A stretch of DNA of 64,000 nt from Roseiarcus sp963709185 (GCA_963709185.1 CAVPVQ010000018.1:53313-117312); one strand, 5' to 3'; counted from the first letter of the stretch, positions 19,003 to 27,629 are shown. Notes: a model not told the origin generated them from the letters alone. Numbers and translations are program-made.

Positions 19003-19600
19003 ATGATGAACGACAATCGGCGCCCGACCCTCGCCGCGACGCTTTGGCCCCAGCAGGCCGCCTCGCGCATCGCCCGTTTCGCGGCGCTGGCGATCGGCGG
19101 CGCATTGGCGCTCGCCATATCCGCCAAAGCGCAGGTGCCGTTCTATCCGGTGCCAATGACTTTGCAGACGCTGGTCGTGCTGGCGATCGGCGCGGCGTTC
19201 GGCGCGCAACTCGCCGCCGCCACCGTCGCGCTCTATCTCGCCGAGGGCTTGCTCGGCCTGCAGGTGTTCGCCGGCGCCAGCGCCGGTCCGCTCTATATGG
19301 CCGGGCCGACGGGCGGCTATCTCGTTGGCTTCCTCGTCGCCGCCGCATTGGTCGGCTGGCTCGCCGAACGCGGCTGGGACCGTTCGCTCGAGCTGGTTGC
19401 TCGCGGCGGTGGCGCTCGGCGACCTTGCGATCCTGGCCTGCGGGTTCGGGTGGCTGGCGGCGTTGATCGGGCCGGAAAAGGCGTGGCTTGGCGGCGTCGT
19501 TCCTTTCCTGCCCGGCGATGTCGTCAAGACGTTGCTCGCCTCCGCGCTCGTCGCCGCGGCGTGGCGCGGCGTTGCGACGCTCGGCCACCCGAGCGCCTGA
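19003..19600 (+). pseudogene. bioY: BioY biotin transporter S component, one frameshift as sequenced
   Basis: BioY is the substrate-binding membrane component of a biotin ECF-type transporter. The N-terminal two thirds read correctly (PVPMTLQTLVVLAIGAAFG, AEGLLGLQVFAG, GPTGGYLVGFLVAAALVGWL). The C-terminal part (LLAAVALGDLAILACGFG, GVVPFLPGDVVKTLLAS) continues in the next frame. One extra base near 19385-19395 explains the break, and the restored protein is about 198 residues, normal for BioY. As sequenced, the first frame runs on into the thioesterase frame at 19609, an artefact. No BioM/BioN genes are nearby, and many BioY proteins work alone or with shared energising modules. I cannot tell sequencing error from mutation. 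Confidence 0.85.
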
Positions 19601-19608
19601 GCGGCGCG

Positions 19609-20067
19609 GTGGCCGAGACGCCAGCCAGGCCGACGCCGCTTGGCCGCGCGGCCTTTGCGCGGTTCGTGCCCATGTCGACGCGCTGGTCGGACAACGATCC
19701 ATACGGCCACATCAACAACGTCGCCTATTATTCGTTTTTTGACGCGGCGGTGAACGCGATTCTCATCGAGGCTGGCCTGCTCGATCCCGCATCAAGCGAG
19801 GTCATCGGCCTCGTCGTCGAGAACAGTTGCGCGTTTTTCGCCAGCCTCGCTTTCCCCGAGGCGATCGAGGTCGGGGTGGCGGTCGAACGACTTGGACGCA
19901 CTTCGGTTCGATACCTCGTGTCGGCCTTCAAGGTTGGCGCCCCGCAGGCAGCCGCGCAGGGGCGCTACACGCATGTCTATGTCGAGCGCGCGACCCAACG
20001 TCCGACCCCTATTCCCGACGGCCACCGGCGGCTGATGGAAAGCCTGCGGGTTGTGGCGCCGGATTGA
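19609..20067 (+). CDS. Acyl-CoA thioesterase, hotdog fold
   Basis: This is a 4-hydroxybenzoyl-CoA-thioesterase-type hotdog protein of 152 residues, expected to hydrolyse short or medium acyl-CoAs. The family signature is MSTRWSDNDPYGHINNVAYYSFFDAAVN, whose aspartate in SDNDPYGH is the catalytic residue; YTHVYVERATQRPTPIP closes the domain. I chose the GTG at 19609 because family members have about 20 residues (PLGRAAFARFVP) before this motif. ATG 19672 would remove them. It begins 8 bases after the bioY stop, so the two may be co-transcribed. Confidence 0.83.
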   Translation: MAETPARPTPLGRAAFARFVPMSTRWSDNDPYGHINNVAYYSFFDAAVNAILIEAGLLDPASSEVIGLVVENSCAFFASLAFPEAIEVGVAVERLGRTSVRYLVSAFKVGAPQAAAQGRYTHVYVERATQRPTPIPDGHRRLMESLRVVAPD

Positions 20068-20111
20068 AACGCTCCTCGCGCGCCGCGCTGGAGTGAGCGA
20101 ATTGCCCAACC

Positions 20112-20125
20112 CTACCGTTTGGTAG
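20112..20125. promoter_or_regulatory. Short inverted repeat upstream of the ParA-like gene
   Basis: A perfect five-base inverted repeat, CTACC-GTTT-GGTAG, lies 27 bases upstream of the ParA-like start codon. Its position suits an operator or a small leader hairpin. The repeat is short enough to occur by chance, so this is a weak call. Confidence 0.25.
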
Positions 20126-20151
20126 TAGCGTCCAGGATAAGCGGGGGCGCT

Positions 20152-20805
20152 ATGACCAAAGACCATGAGCGCAAGCGACTGATCAGTTTTGTCAGTCAGA
20201 AGGGGGGCGTCGGCAAAAGCACGCTCGCCAGGTTGCTGGCGGTCGGCGCGGCGCATCGCGGGCACAAGACCTTGCTCGCCGATTTTGACCTTGAACAACT
20301 GACCTGCGTCGAGTGGAGCGCGACGCGGATGCGCAACAGCGTGCTGCCGGAGATTGACGCGCGGCCGTTCAAGAGCCTCAAGAAGCTCTACAAGAGCGGG
20401 GAAGAGATCGATTTCATCATCGCCGACACGCGCGGGCTGGCCGACGAAACGACCAGGGAGCTCGCCGAGGACAGCAATGTGGTGTTCCTGCCGACGGGAA
20501 CCTCGAGCGACGATCTGCGACCGACCCTCGCACTGGCGCGAAAGCTCGCCAAGGAGGGCGCGGAGGGGCGGATCGTCATCGTGCTCTCCAAGGTCGGCCG
20601 ATCCGAGAAGCAGGTCGCCAACGCGGTCGCCGCCATCGAAGCATCGGGATTCGAACTGCTGTCGCAGCAGTGGCCGCTGCGCGACGGGTTCCAGACCGAG
20701 CTCGACGCCGGGCGCGCGGGCCGCGAGGCGCACAATCCCTACCTTCGCGAAATGGCTGAGAAGATGGAGAAAGCGCTGATCGATCGCGCGACGTCACGCG
20801 GGTGA
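20152..20805 (+). CDS. ParA-like ATPase, no ParB partner
   Basis: This is a deviant Walker A ATPase of the ParA/MinD family with the signature SQKGGVGKSTLARLL near the N-terminus. The Walker A' aspartate is in LLADFDLEQL and the Walker B-like region is IDFIIADTRG. ParA-type ATPases dimerise on ATP and bind DNA non-specifically to position cargo such as plasmids, chromosomes or protein clusters. The protein is only 217 residues with no N-terminal DNA-binding domain, which makes it a small ParA. The ATG at 20152 follows a plausible site (GCGGGGGCG); the frame extends 11 codons further upstream without support. No ParB-like gene or obvious centromere repeat is next to it. Confidence 0.85.
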   Translation: MTKDHERKRLISFVSQKGGVGKSTLARLLAVGAAHRGHKTLLADFDLEQLTCVEWSATRMRNSVLPEIDARPFKSLKKLYKSGEEIDFIIADTRGLADETTRELAEDSNVVFLPTGTSSDDLRPTLALARKLAKEGAEGRIVIVLSKVGRSEKQVANAVAAIEASGFELLSQQWPLRDGFQTELDAGRAGREAHNPYLREMAEKMEKALIDRATSRG

Positions 20806-20888
20806 TGGGCGCCGTCGTCGGCCGTCCAGACGCTGATCAATCCGTAAAGGACGCTTGGTGAAACGACAGGATTCTCGAACTTCCGTCA

Positions 20889-20917
20889 TTGACACGCGCG
20901 GGTTGTGTCCGTTAGCT
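20889..20917 (+). promoter_or_regulatory. Candidate sigma-70 promoter for the small gene at 20997
   Basis: A perfect -35 hexamer TTGACA (20889-20894) is followed after 17 bases by TTAGCT (20912-20917), a weak but possible alphaproteobacterial -10 box. It lies about 80 bases upstream of the small open reading frame. Strong -35 boxes with degenerate -10 boxes are common in this class. Confidence 0.45.
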
Positions 20918-20996
20918 GGGGTCAACCGGCGATGTCGTCGTGAACTGAGTCTCGCGATGGGCAGCCGTCGGGCAAGCGAACCGCTTGGAGCGCCCG

Positions 20997-21215
20997 ATGG
21001 ATGAGAGCGGCGAGAAGCTTCTGGTCTATTTTCAGGACGAACAGCACATCGTCCAGCGCCTCGGCGCGGCCGTCATCTCATGCTGGGAAGACCTGCCGCG
21101 GTCCGTTCGCTCAATGCTGGTCGACCAGGCGATGAAAGTATTGGACGGCGACGAGACGGATCAGTTCGACGCCCAACTCAAGAATTTCATCCGCCAACAT
21201 ACCGGCGACGGATGA
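20997..21215 (+). CDS. Small hypothetical acidic protein
   Basis: I do not recognise this 72-residue protein. The ATG at 20997 has GGAG upstream at a suitable distance; the in-frame TTG at 20985 is a poorer start. The sequence is acidic and predicted helical (DEQHIVQRLGAAVISCWEDL, MLVDQAMKVLDGDETDQF), without signal peptide, membrane segment or metal motif. A candidate promoter lies about 80 bases upstream, and the codon use matches neighbouring genes, so it is probably real. It ends just before the convergent histidine-kinase cluster, whose function it might touch, but nothing in the sequence shows this. Confidence 0.6.
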   Translation: MDESGEKLLVYFQDEQHIVQRLGAAVISCWEDLPRSVRSMLVDQAMKVLDGDETDQFDAQLKNFIRQHTGDG

Positions 21216-21238
21216 ACGCGTCGGGCAAGAAGCCAGCG

Positions 21239-22141
21239 CTAACGAAGGCTTGAATCGGACAACGCACCGCAACGGCGCCCATGCGATGTGGACGGCCCAT
21301 CCGGATCGGCCCTATCGAAAAGCGGAAGGGATTTTTGCGGCGCCGTCGCCTCCGGCTGAAGCACGAAGTAGAAGGCCGCGCCGTTCTCCGGTTCAGCCTC
21401 CGCCCATATTCGTCCGCCATGCCGGGCGATGACGCGTTGGACGATCGCCAGGCCGATGCCATTGCCAGGATACTCGCGCGCGTCGTGCAGGCGCTGGAAC
21501 GCGCCGAACAGCTTGCCGGCGTAAGCCATGTCGAAACCTGCGCCATTGTCCCGAACGAAGTAAGCAATCTCGCCGGCGATGTCGCATCGCCGGAATGCGA
21601 TGCGCGCGGGCGCGCGCCGGGCAGTGAATTTCCAGGCGTTGCCGAGCAGGTTCTCAAGCACGACGCGCAACAGGCGGGGGTCGCCGCGGGCCTTCATGCC
21701 TTCCGCGATGTCGAATTCCACGGCTCGCCCCGGAGAGGCCGCGCGCAAAGCATCCGATATTTCGACGGCCTGCGCGCTCAGATCGACGTCCGCTCGCATC
21801 AGCCCGGTCCCGCGAATCCGCAAGAGGCTCAGCAGGTCGTCGATCAATGCCCCCATATGCTGCGCCGATCGGCGAATCCGCGCGACATAGTCCCGCCCCG
21901 TTTCGTCCAGCGCCTTGGCGTAGCCGTCATCGAGTATCCGGCTGAACCCGGTTATCGCCCGGAGCGGCGCTCGCAAATCGTGGGAGATCGAATAGCAGAG
22001 CGCCTCCAGCTCACGGTCGGCGGTCTGCCGGTCCGCGGCGTGCTCGGCGAGGCGCTCGTTGAGCCGGCGGATTTCCGCTTCGGCCTGCCGCCGTTCCGTG
22101 GCGTCGCGCCATGACCTGTCTGGCGTCGATTCTTCTTTCAT
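21239..22141 (-). CDS. Sensor histidine kinase, soluble
   Basis: This histidine kinase of 300 residues has no membrane segment. A short N-terminal coiled coil (EAEIRRLNERLAEHAADRQ) leads into the phospho-acceptor motif SISHDLRAPLRAITGFSRIL. The ATP-binding domain has N box VLENLLGNAWKFT, G1 box DNGAGFDM and G2 region GNGIGLAIVQRV. The ATG overlaps the stop of the upstream REC-PAS-kinase as ATGA. It is the last gene of a four-gene minus-strand signalling cluster. There is no own input domain, so it probably takes its signal from partner proteins or an earlier kinase. The C-terminal 25 residues beyond the kinase fold have no visible motif. Confidence 0.87.
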   Translation of the reverse strand: MKEESTPDRSWRDATERRQAEAEIRRLNERLAEHAADRQTADRELEALCYSISHDLRAPLRAITGFSRILDDGYAKALDETGRDYVARIRRSAQHMGALIDDLLSLLRIRGTGLMRADVDLSAQAVEISDALRAASPGRAVEFDIAEGMKARGDPRLLRVVLENLLGNAWKFTARRAPARIAFRRCDIAGEIAYFVRDNGAGFDMAYAGKLFGAFQRLHDAREYPGNGIGLAIVQRVIARHGGRIWAEAEPENGAAFYFVLQPEATAPQKSLPLFDRADPDGPSTSHGRRCGALSDSSLR

Positions 22142-23667
22142 AGCGCGACGCGGCGCGTCGATCGTCGGCGCCCCGCGGAGGCCATGACTGCCGGCGCCAA
22201 CGCGCTGAGCGTGAGGTGAAAGATCGTGCCGCCGCCGGGGGCCGCCTCGAAGCCGATCTCGCCTTTGAGCCGTTCGACAATCTGCTTGACGATATTCAAG
22301 CCAAGACCGGTGCCGCCGATCAGGCGCGTGTTGGTGGCGTCGACCTGGACGAATTTTTCGAAGATGCTTTTCCGGTAGGCTTCGGGAATGCCCGGACCGT
22401 GGTCGCGAACCGAAATGCGGACGGTTTGATCGCAATGTTCGATTCTGACGAATACTTCCGCGCCGCGCGGCGAAAACTTGACGGCGTTCGACAGGAGATT
22501 CGTGATCACCTGGGTCAGTCGGTCGGCGTCCGCGAGCACGACGCCGCTCGCCGCGCAATCATCGAGACGAACCGGCACGCCGTAACCCTCGGCGAAACCG
22601 CGGGTGGCTTCGATCGCCTGCTCGACCAGCGGGCGCACTTCCAGCGATTGAAAGTCGAACGCCATGTTGCCGGTCTCGATCTTCTGAATATCGAGAATGT
22701 CATTGACCAGCCGAACGAGGCGTTGGCAGTTCGTGCGAGCGATCGTAAGCAGGCGCAGCGCCGGCTCGGGGATGGCGCCGACCGCGCCGCCGGCCAGAAG
22801 GCCGAGCGCGCCGGCGATCGAGGTCAGCGGCGTGCGCAGCTCGTGGCTGACCGTCGCGACGAATTCGTCTTTCATCTGCTCGTGGCGCTTTTGCTCCGTA
22901 ATGTCGCGCGAGATGCCGACGAGTCCGACGATGGCGCCGCCCTGATCTCGAATCGCCGCCTTGGTGGTCGAAAGCCAATGGACGACGCCGTCCGGCTGCT
23001 CGCGCCGCTCGCTGCAGTCGACGAGCGGCTCGCCGGTCGAAAATATCTTTTCCTCTTCCTTGCGCCGCATTTCGGCTTGTTGCGGCGAAAGGAATGCGTC
23101 GGCCGTCTTGCCGCGCACGTCCTCATTCGACGCAATGTTCAGACGCAGGCGCTCCGCGTCATTGAGATGCGTGTAACGGTGCTGCAAATCCTTGAAGTAG
23201 ATGGCGTCGGGGATGCCCTCCATGAGCTGGCGCAGCAATTGTCGCTCGAACTCCAACCTCTCGTCCGCCTGTCGCTTCTTGCGGCGCGTCTCGGCCGCGC
23301 CGAGCTCCCGCTCGATCGCGGCGGAAAGACGGGTGAGATTGTCCTTGCGGACAAAGTCCTGCGCTCCGGCCTTCATCATCATGACGGCCGCTTCCTCGCC
23401 GATGACGCCGGAAATGAAGATGAAGGGAACATCGAGCCGATGGGTTTCGCGGACGGCGCGAAGGGCCTCCAGGCCGCTGAACCTCGGCAGGGCGTAGTCC
23501 GACAGAATCACTTCCCACGGCTGACTTTCCAGCGCGCGTCTAAGCGCGGCCGCGTTGTCCACGCACTGGTGAACGGGATCGTAGCCGCCGCGCCACAGCG
23601 TCTGGAGGATCAGTTCGAGGTCGTCGAGATTGTCCTCGACCATCAATACATTGAGCGCTTTGCCCAA
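22138..23667 (-). CDS. Hybrid REC-PAS-histidine kinase
   Basis: This is a 509-residue signalling protein. The N-terminal receiver (about 1-125) has acidic pocket VEDNLDD, phospho-acceptor aspartate in VILSDYALPRFSG and conserved lysine in FVRKDNLTRL. A PAS domain follows (about 155-275, IPDAIYFKDLQHRYTHLN to GISRDITEQKRHEQMK). The kinase core has the histidine in ATVSHELRTPLTSI, N box ITNLLSNAVKFS, G1 DHGPGIPE and G2 GGTGLGLNIV. With a receiver at the front and a kinase behind, it can accept a phosphoryl group that modulates its own kinase activity. No membrane segment is present. It overlaps the next kinase by 4 bases. Confidence 0.88.
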   Translation of the reverse strand: MGKALNVLMVEDNLDDLELILQTLWRGGYDPVHQCVDNAAALRRALESQPWEVILSDYALPRFSGLEALRAVRETHRLDVPFIFISGVIGEEAAVMMMKAGAQDFVRKDNLTRLSAAIERELGAAETRRKKRQADERLEFERQLLRQLMEGIPDAIYFKDLQHRYTHLNDAERLRLNIASNEDVRGKTADAFLSPQQAEMRRKEEEKIFSTGEPLVDCSERREQPDGVVHWLSTTKAAIRDQGGAIVGLVGISRDITEQKRHEQMKDEFVATVSHELRTPLTSIAGALGLLAGGAVGAIPEPALRLLTIARTNCQRLVRLVNDILDIQKIETGNMAFDFQSLEVRPLVEQAIEATRGFAEGYGVPVRLDDCAASGVVLADADRLTQVITNLLSNAVKFSPRGAEVFVRIEHCDQTVRISVRDHGPGIPEAYRKSIFEKFVQVDATNTRLIGGTGLGLNIVKQIVERLKGEIGFEAAPGGGTIFHLTLSALAPAVMASAGRRRSTRRVAL

Positions 23668-23785
23668 GCGAGGTCACTCCTCCGAACGTCAAACCGGACG
23701 CAAACGCCGACGGCCGCGCATAATCCCGGCGTGGCGACTCAGGCGTTCATCGCGCCAGATCTTCTCGCCTTCCAGGCGCGCCAGG

Positions 23786-25081
23786 TCACGCGACAGCAAG
23801 TTGCCGCCTCACTTCTGCGCAAAGACCCTCGAGGTCCAATGGCTTCGGTTGAAACGACACGACCTTGAGAAAGGAGGCGGGATTCTGGCTGAGCCTGTAC
23901 CGCTCCAGCACTTCGTGGCCGGTCATGACGATGACCTTGATCGGTCTTGTCGCCTCCGACTGGCGCAGGATGCTGAGCAGATATTCAGCCGAGCCATTGG
24001 GCATTTCGAAATCGGTGATGATCAGGTCAGGGGTTTCCCTGGTCGCCAGCTGGACGCCCTGAAATCCTGAATAGGCCTTGAACAATTGGACGCCGGTGTC
24101 GCACAAGACTTCGCATATCGCTTCGACCAGATACTTGTCGTCGTCGACGACAAGCACCCGTTTTCTCGTAAGGTTCGCCGGACGCCCTTCCAGCTTGACG
24201 GCCGGCTCGGCCGGTGGAGGCGACAGCGCCGGCGCCGCCACGACCACCGGATCGCCGCTTGCGACCGCGAGCTTTTTGAACGTCTCCAGATAGGGGGCGA
24301 GATAGGGTCGGTTGCTGGACTCGCGACCGACCTTGATGTTGAAGACGCGCCGAAGAATGCGAGAGGCAAGCTCCTGGCTGTCAAACGGCGGCGCCAAAAA
24401 CCACTCGTCCGAAATGCCGTTCAACAGAATTTTTGGAAGGAAGTCCTGCGACTTCATGAAGAAGAGGACTTCGACGGTCGAGAACGCCGCCTTGCCCCAG
24501 AATCGCTCGGCCAGCTCAAACCCGGCAAGCTCATCGGGATGCACGGTTATGATGAGGACGTCGGGCTTGAACGTCTCGGCGTGTGGCAGCGTCGATTCGT
24601 AGTCGTCGCTGATCTGGATTTCAAAGCCGTTTCTCTCGAAAGCCAGCACGAAGTCGCGCGCCAGCCAACGTCGGCCCTGGACGACCAGCAGGCGGTGATG
24701 CCGCGCCGACGCGGACTGTGATGCGCTGGCGAGTTGAGATTGCTTCTCCTCCCGGGCGAGCCGCTGCAGGAGCTCTTCGATTTCCGCCAGGTCATTCTTT
24801 CCGATGCCGGCGCGACTGGCGATGATGTCCTGCAGGCGATACTCCAGGGCCCGGGCGATCTGGCCGACCTGGGGGTAGCCGAAGGTCGCCGCGGAGCCGG
24901 CTACGCTATGAGCGAGCGCCCTCGCTTCTTCGAGAGAAGCCGGGTTTCGTTTTTCATCATTCGGACGAATATTGCGGATGGTTTGCTGGAGACGTTCGAC
25001 CCGTTCATGCAAGGTCGCGCCGTAGGACTTGCGAAGGCGCAGCAAACGCTGGTCGATTTCGATCGCGTTAGGCGCGGACAT
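23786..25081 (-). CDS. Phosphorelay protein with Hpt-like and receiver domains
   Basis: This 431-residue protein joins phosphorelay parts without a kinase. The N-terminal helical region (about 1-110) contains ARALAHSVAGSAATFGYPQVG, which resembles a histidine phosphotransfer site (histidine in AHSVAGSA). The middle 160 residues look like a degenerate receiver (HHRLLVVQGRRWLARDFVLAFE, DVLIITVHPDELAG), lacking a clear acidic pocket. The C-terminal receiver is complete: VLVVDDDKYLVEAICEV, phospho-acceptor in DLIITDFEMPNGS, threonine in VIVMTGHE and lysine in FQPKPLDLEG. The ATG at 25081 overlaps the upstream response-regulator gene by 14 bases. It probably shuttles phosphate between cluster members. 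Confidence 0.8.
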   Translation of the reverse strand: MSAPNAIEIDQRLLRLRKSYGATLHERVERLQQTIRNIRPNDEKRNPASLEEARALAHSVAGSAATFGYPQVGQIARALEYRLQDIIASRAGIGKNDLAEIEELLQRLAREEKQSQLASASQSASARHHRLLVVQGRRWLARDFVLAFERNGFEIQISDDYESTLPHAETFKPDVLIITVHPDELAGFELAERFWGKAAFSTVEVLFFMKSQDFLPKILLNGISDEWFLAPPFDSQELASRILRRVFNIKVGRESSNRPYLAPYLETFKKLAVASGDPVVVAAPALSPPPAEPAVKLEGRPANLTRKRVLVVDDDKYLVEAICEVLCDTGVQLFKAYSGFQGVQLATRETPDLIITDFEMPNGSAEYLLSILRQSEATRPIKVIVMTGHEVLERYRLSQNPASFLKVVSFQPKPLDLEGLCAEVRRQLAVA

Positions 25082-25463
25082 GGCGCGCCCAGATTTTTGC
25101 CACCTGATCCGACAAGGCGAGCGGATCGAACGGTTTTTGAATGACATCGATCGCGCCGAGGGCCTTGAGGGCGTCGATGTCCTTCGTCTGAACCCTGGCG
25201 GTCATGAACACCACCGGGACGTCCGCTCCGCGGGGCGTTTTCCGCAGGGCGCGCAGGACGTCGGGTCCGCTCATCGCGGGCATCATCACATCGAGCAGGA
25301 TCATTTGCGGCGAGAATCCGGCAAGCGTCGCCAGCGCGTCGGCGCCGGACTTGCACGAACAGACCGTGTAGTTGCCGATCGAGTCGAGCGCGAGATTCGT
25401 CACCTCGCGGATGTCGTCCTCGTCATCCACGTGCATCACGCGCTTCAGTTGTGCTGGCGACAT
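25068..25463 (-). CDS. Single-domain response regulator
   Basis: This CheY-like stand-alone receiver of 131 residues has the acidic pocket HVDDEDDIREV, phospho-acceptor aspartate in MILLDVMMPAMSGPDV, conserved threonine in VVFMTARVQ and lysine in VIQKPFDPLAL. There is no output domain, so it acts by protein contact or as a phosphate shuttle. I chose the ATG at 25463 (MSPAQLKRVMHVDDEDD); the frame is open 20 codons further upstream without support. It is the first gene of the four-gene phosphorelay cluster, and a TTGACA element lies upstream. Confidence 0.88.
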   Translation of the reverse strand: MSPAQLKRVMHVDDEDDIREVTNLALDSIGNYTVCSCKSGADALATLAGFSPQMILLDVMMPAMSGPDVLRALRKTPRGADVPVVFMTARVQTKDIDALKALGAIDVIQKPFDPLALSDQVAKIWARHVRA

Positions 25464-25596
25464 CGGAGCGCTTTTCTCGTTCTTCCTCAGTGCGCGCGCA
25501 CGCGCTGTGTTGCGCCCAACCAAGCGCTGTCGTCGGCATCCACCCGCCTGCGGCGCGCGGCGATAGCGCGGCGACAGACACCTTTAGAGAGAAACT

Positions 25597-25625
25597 ACAA
25601 CACTACGACAACCCATACGTGTCAA
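25597..25625 (-). promoter_or_regulatory. Candidate promoter of the phosphorelay cluster
   Basis: Reading the minus strand, a perfect -35 box TTGACA (25625-25620) is followed after 17 bases by TGTTGT (25602-25597), a weak -10 candidate. It sits about 135 bases upstream of the first gene of the cluster, inside the 320-base gap that separates it from the divergent VWA gene. Apart from this element and a locally AT-rich stretch (25570-25640), I see nothing in that gap. Confidence 0.4.
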
Positions 25626-25783
25626 AACCTTAAAATTGATTAACGACCGCTTTGCAAAGCTGTCCTTCGTATTGCGCCGGCCTGTATCCGCCTTGTCGGC
25701 CCATTTGTTCGGTTCATGCCCCCCGGTGCGGCTGGCGGCGTTTTTTCCTTGGCGACGCGCCCCCGATCAGGCTTGATTGCGCG

Positions 25784-26959
25784 ATGTTCCTGTCCTTCTT
25801 CGCCTCGCTTCGCCAGGCGCGCGTGCCGGTCACCCCGCGCGAATATCTCGTCCTGATCCAGGCGCTGGCGCACGATCTGGCCGACAAGTCGGTCGAGAAT
25901 TTCTATCACCTGTCGCGCGCGCTGCTGGTCAAGGACGAACGCAATCTCGACAAGTTCGATCTGGCGTTCGCCGCCGCGTTCAAGGGCGCCGCCTCGTTGA
26001 CCCAGGCGATCGAACGGCAGGACATCCCGGAGGAATGGCTGCGCAAGCTTGCCGAACGTTACCTGTCGCCCGAGGAAAAGGCGCAGTTGAAGGCCATGGG
26101 TTTCGAGAAGCTGATGGAGACGTTGCGCAAGCGTCTGGCCGAGCAGCAGGAGCGCCACCAGGGCGGCTCCAAATGGATCGGCACGACGGGAACTTCGCCG
26201 TTCGGGGCCTATGGCGACAATCCCGAAGGGATTCGCATCGGCCAGCCGGAGGGCCGCAACCGCAGCGCGGTGAAGGTCTGGGACCGGCGAGATTTCAAGG
26301 ACTTGAGCAGTTCGGAGGAACTGGGGCCGCGCAATGTCAAGATCGCGCTGCGCCGCCTGCGCCGGTTCGCGCGCGAAGGGGCGGCCGAGGAGCTCGACCT
26401 CGACGGAACGATCCGCGGCAGCGCCGCCAAGGGCTATCTCGACGTACAGTTGCGGCCCGAGCGCCGCAACGCGGTCAAGGTCCTGCTGTTCCTCGACGTC
26501 GGCGGTTCGATGGACTGGCATGTCGAGGCGGCCGAACACCTGTTTTCGGCCGCGCGCAGCGAGTTCAAGCGGCTTGAGCACTTCTATTTCCACAATTGTC
26601 TCTATGAGAGCGTGTGGAAAAACAATCGGCGCCGCCATGCCGAGCGCGTGCCGACGCAGGACCTCTTCAACACCTATGCGCGCGACTATCGGGCGATTTT
26701 CGTCGGCGACGCCGCGATGAGCCCGCATGAGATCACCATGCCCGGCGGCTCGGTCGAGCATGTCAACCCCGAACCCGGCCAGGTCTGGCTCGAGCGAGCG
26801 GCGAGAGCGTGGCCGCGCGCGGTGTGGATCAATCCCACCCCGCGGTCGCAATGGCGCTATTCGCAATCGGCCGGCATGATCGCCGGGATTTTTCAGGACC
26901 GCATGTTCGCGCTGACCCCCGACGAACTGGAAGGGGCGATGCGGGCGCTGGTTCGATAG
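25784..26959 (+). CDS. VWA domain-containing CoxE-like protein
   Basis: This 391-residue cytoplasmic protein is of the CoxE/YehP-like type with a C-terminal von Willebrand A domain. The metal-site motif appears as LLFLDVGGSMDWHVEAAEHL, a DxGGSM variant of the usual DxSxS. Family phrases at the N-terminus are FFASLRQARVPVTPREYLVL and ALLVKDERNLDKFD. ELGPRNVKIALRRLRRFAREGA marks the central part. Such proteins usually work with a MoxR-type AAA ATPase to insert metals or remodel enzymes, but no such ATPase is next to it here. I chose the ATG at 25784 because the family N-terminus starts there. Confidence 0.82.
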   Translation: MFLSFFASLRQARVPVTPREYLVLIQALAHDLADKSVENFYHLSRALLVKDERNLDKFDLAFAAAFKGAASLTQAIERQDIPEEWLRKLAERYLSPEEKAQLKAMGFEKLMETLRKRLAEQQERHQGGSKWIGTTGTSPFGAYGDNPEGIRIGQPEGRNRSAVKVWDRRDFKDLSSSEELGPRNVKIALRRLRRFAREGAAEELDLDGTIRGSAAKGYLDVQLRPERRNAVKVLLFLDVGGSMDWHVEAAEHLFSAARSEFKRLEHFYFHNCLYESVWKNNRRRHAERVPTQDLFNTYARDYRAIFVGDAAMSPHEITMPGGSVEHVNPEPGQVWLERAARAWPRAVWINPTPRSQWRYSQSAGMIAGIFQDRMFALTPDELEGAMRALVR

Positions 26960-26980
26960 CGCGCGGCGAACGAGCGGCGC

Positions 26981-27406
26981 TCAACTGCGCACGACCAGCA
27001 CTGAGCAGAGAGCGTGGCGCACGATCGTCTTGGCGTTCGAGCCGAGGAGGTAGTCGACGACCACGGGCCGGTGCGAGCCGACGACGATGAGGTCGGCGCC
27101 CCAGTCGGCCGCCTCGGCGAGAATCTCGTGGTAGATGCCGCCGACGCGGACCGCGCCAGAAACGCGCTCCTTTGGCAGTTGCACGGCGGCGACGATTTCC
27201 TGCAATGCGAGCCGCGCGCGCTTCTCCTGCTCGGCGTCGAAATCCGCCGGGACATATTCCATGAAGGTCGCCGGCATGAGCGGCTGGATGTTCACCAGCC
27301 GCAACAGACCCGCGCTTGCCGCGGCCAGTTCGACGGCTTGCACGAGCCCCTTTGGCGACGGAACGGGATCGGCCAGATCGACGGCGATGATGATCCTGTT
27401 GAACAT
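26981..27406 (-). CDS. Universal stress protein, UspA family
   Basis: This is a 141-residue UspA-fold protein. It begins MFNRIIIAVDLADP and ends with the ATP-binding-type loop IVVGSHRPVVVDYLLGSNAKTIVRHALCSVLVV, where the G-2x-G-9x-G-(S/N) pattern is recognisable. Such proteins bind ATP or AMP and support survival under stress, though their direct biochemical role is poorly defined. It is convergent with the VWA gene and divergent from rpmJ. Confidence 0.88.
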   Translation of the reverse strand: MFNRIIIAVDLADPVPSPKGLVQAVELAAASAGLLRLVNIQPLMPATFMEYVPADFDAEQEKRARLALQEIVAAVQLPKERVSGAVRVGGIYHEILAEAADWGADLIVVGSHRPVVVDYLLGSNAKTIVRHALCSVLVVRS

Positions 27407-27629
27407 GGCCTTTGTCCTCGGCTGGCTGCGGCTCGCTGGCGAGACGCGGAGCGTCCGATACGGTCAGGATTGACAGTCGACAGACTGACGCTTGCCGACG
27501 CGTTTTTCAAGGCGGTCCACCTCGCTGGCTATTTCCGGCTTGAACGGCGCGCCATAATCGGGCATAGCAGCCGCTCGCTGAATAGACGCCGTGGGTGAAG
27601 CCCGCCGGCCGTTTTTACCCGGGTGCCCC

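Noticed and set aside
18736..20067. Apparent 443-residue fusion of BioY and a thioesterase
   Set aside because: The fusion arises from a frameshift within bioY; the true BioY C-terminus and stop at 19600 are in the next frame, and the thioesterase has its own GTG start at 19609.
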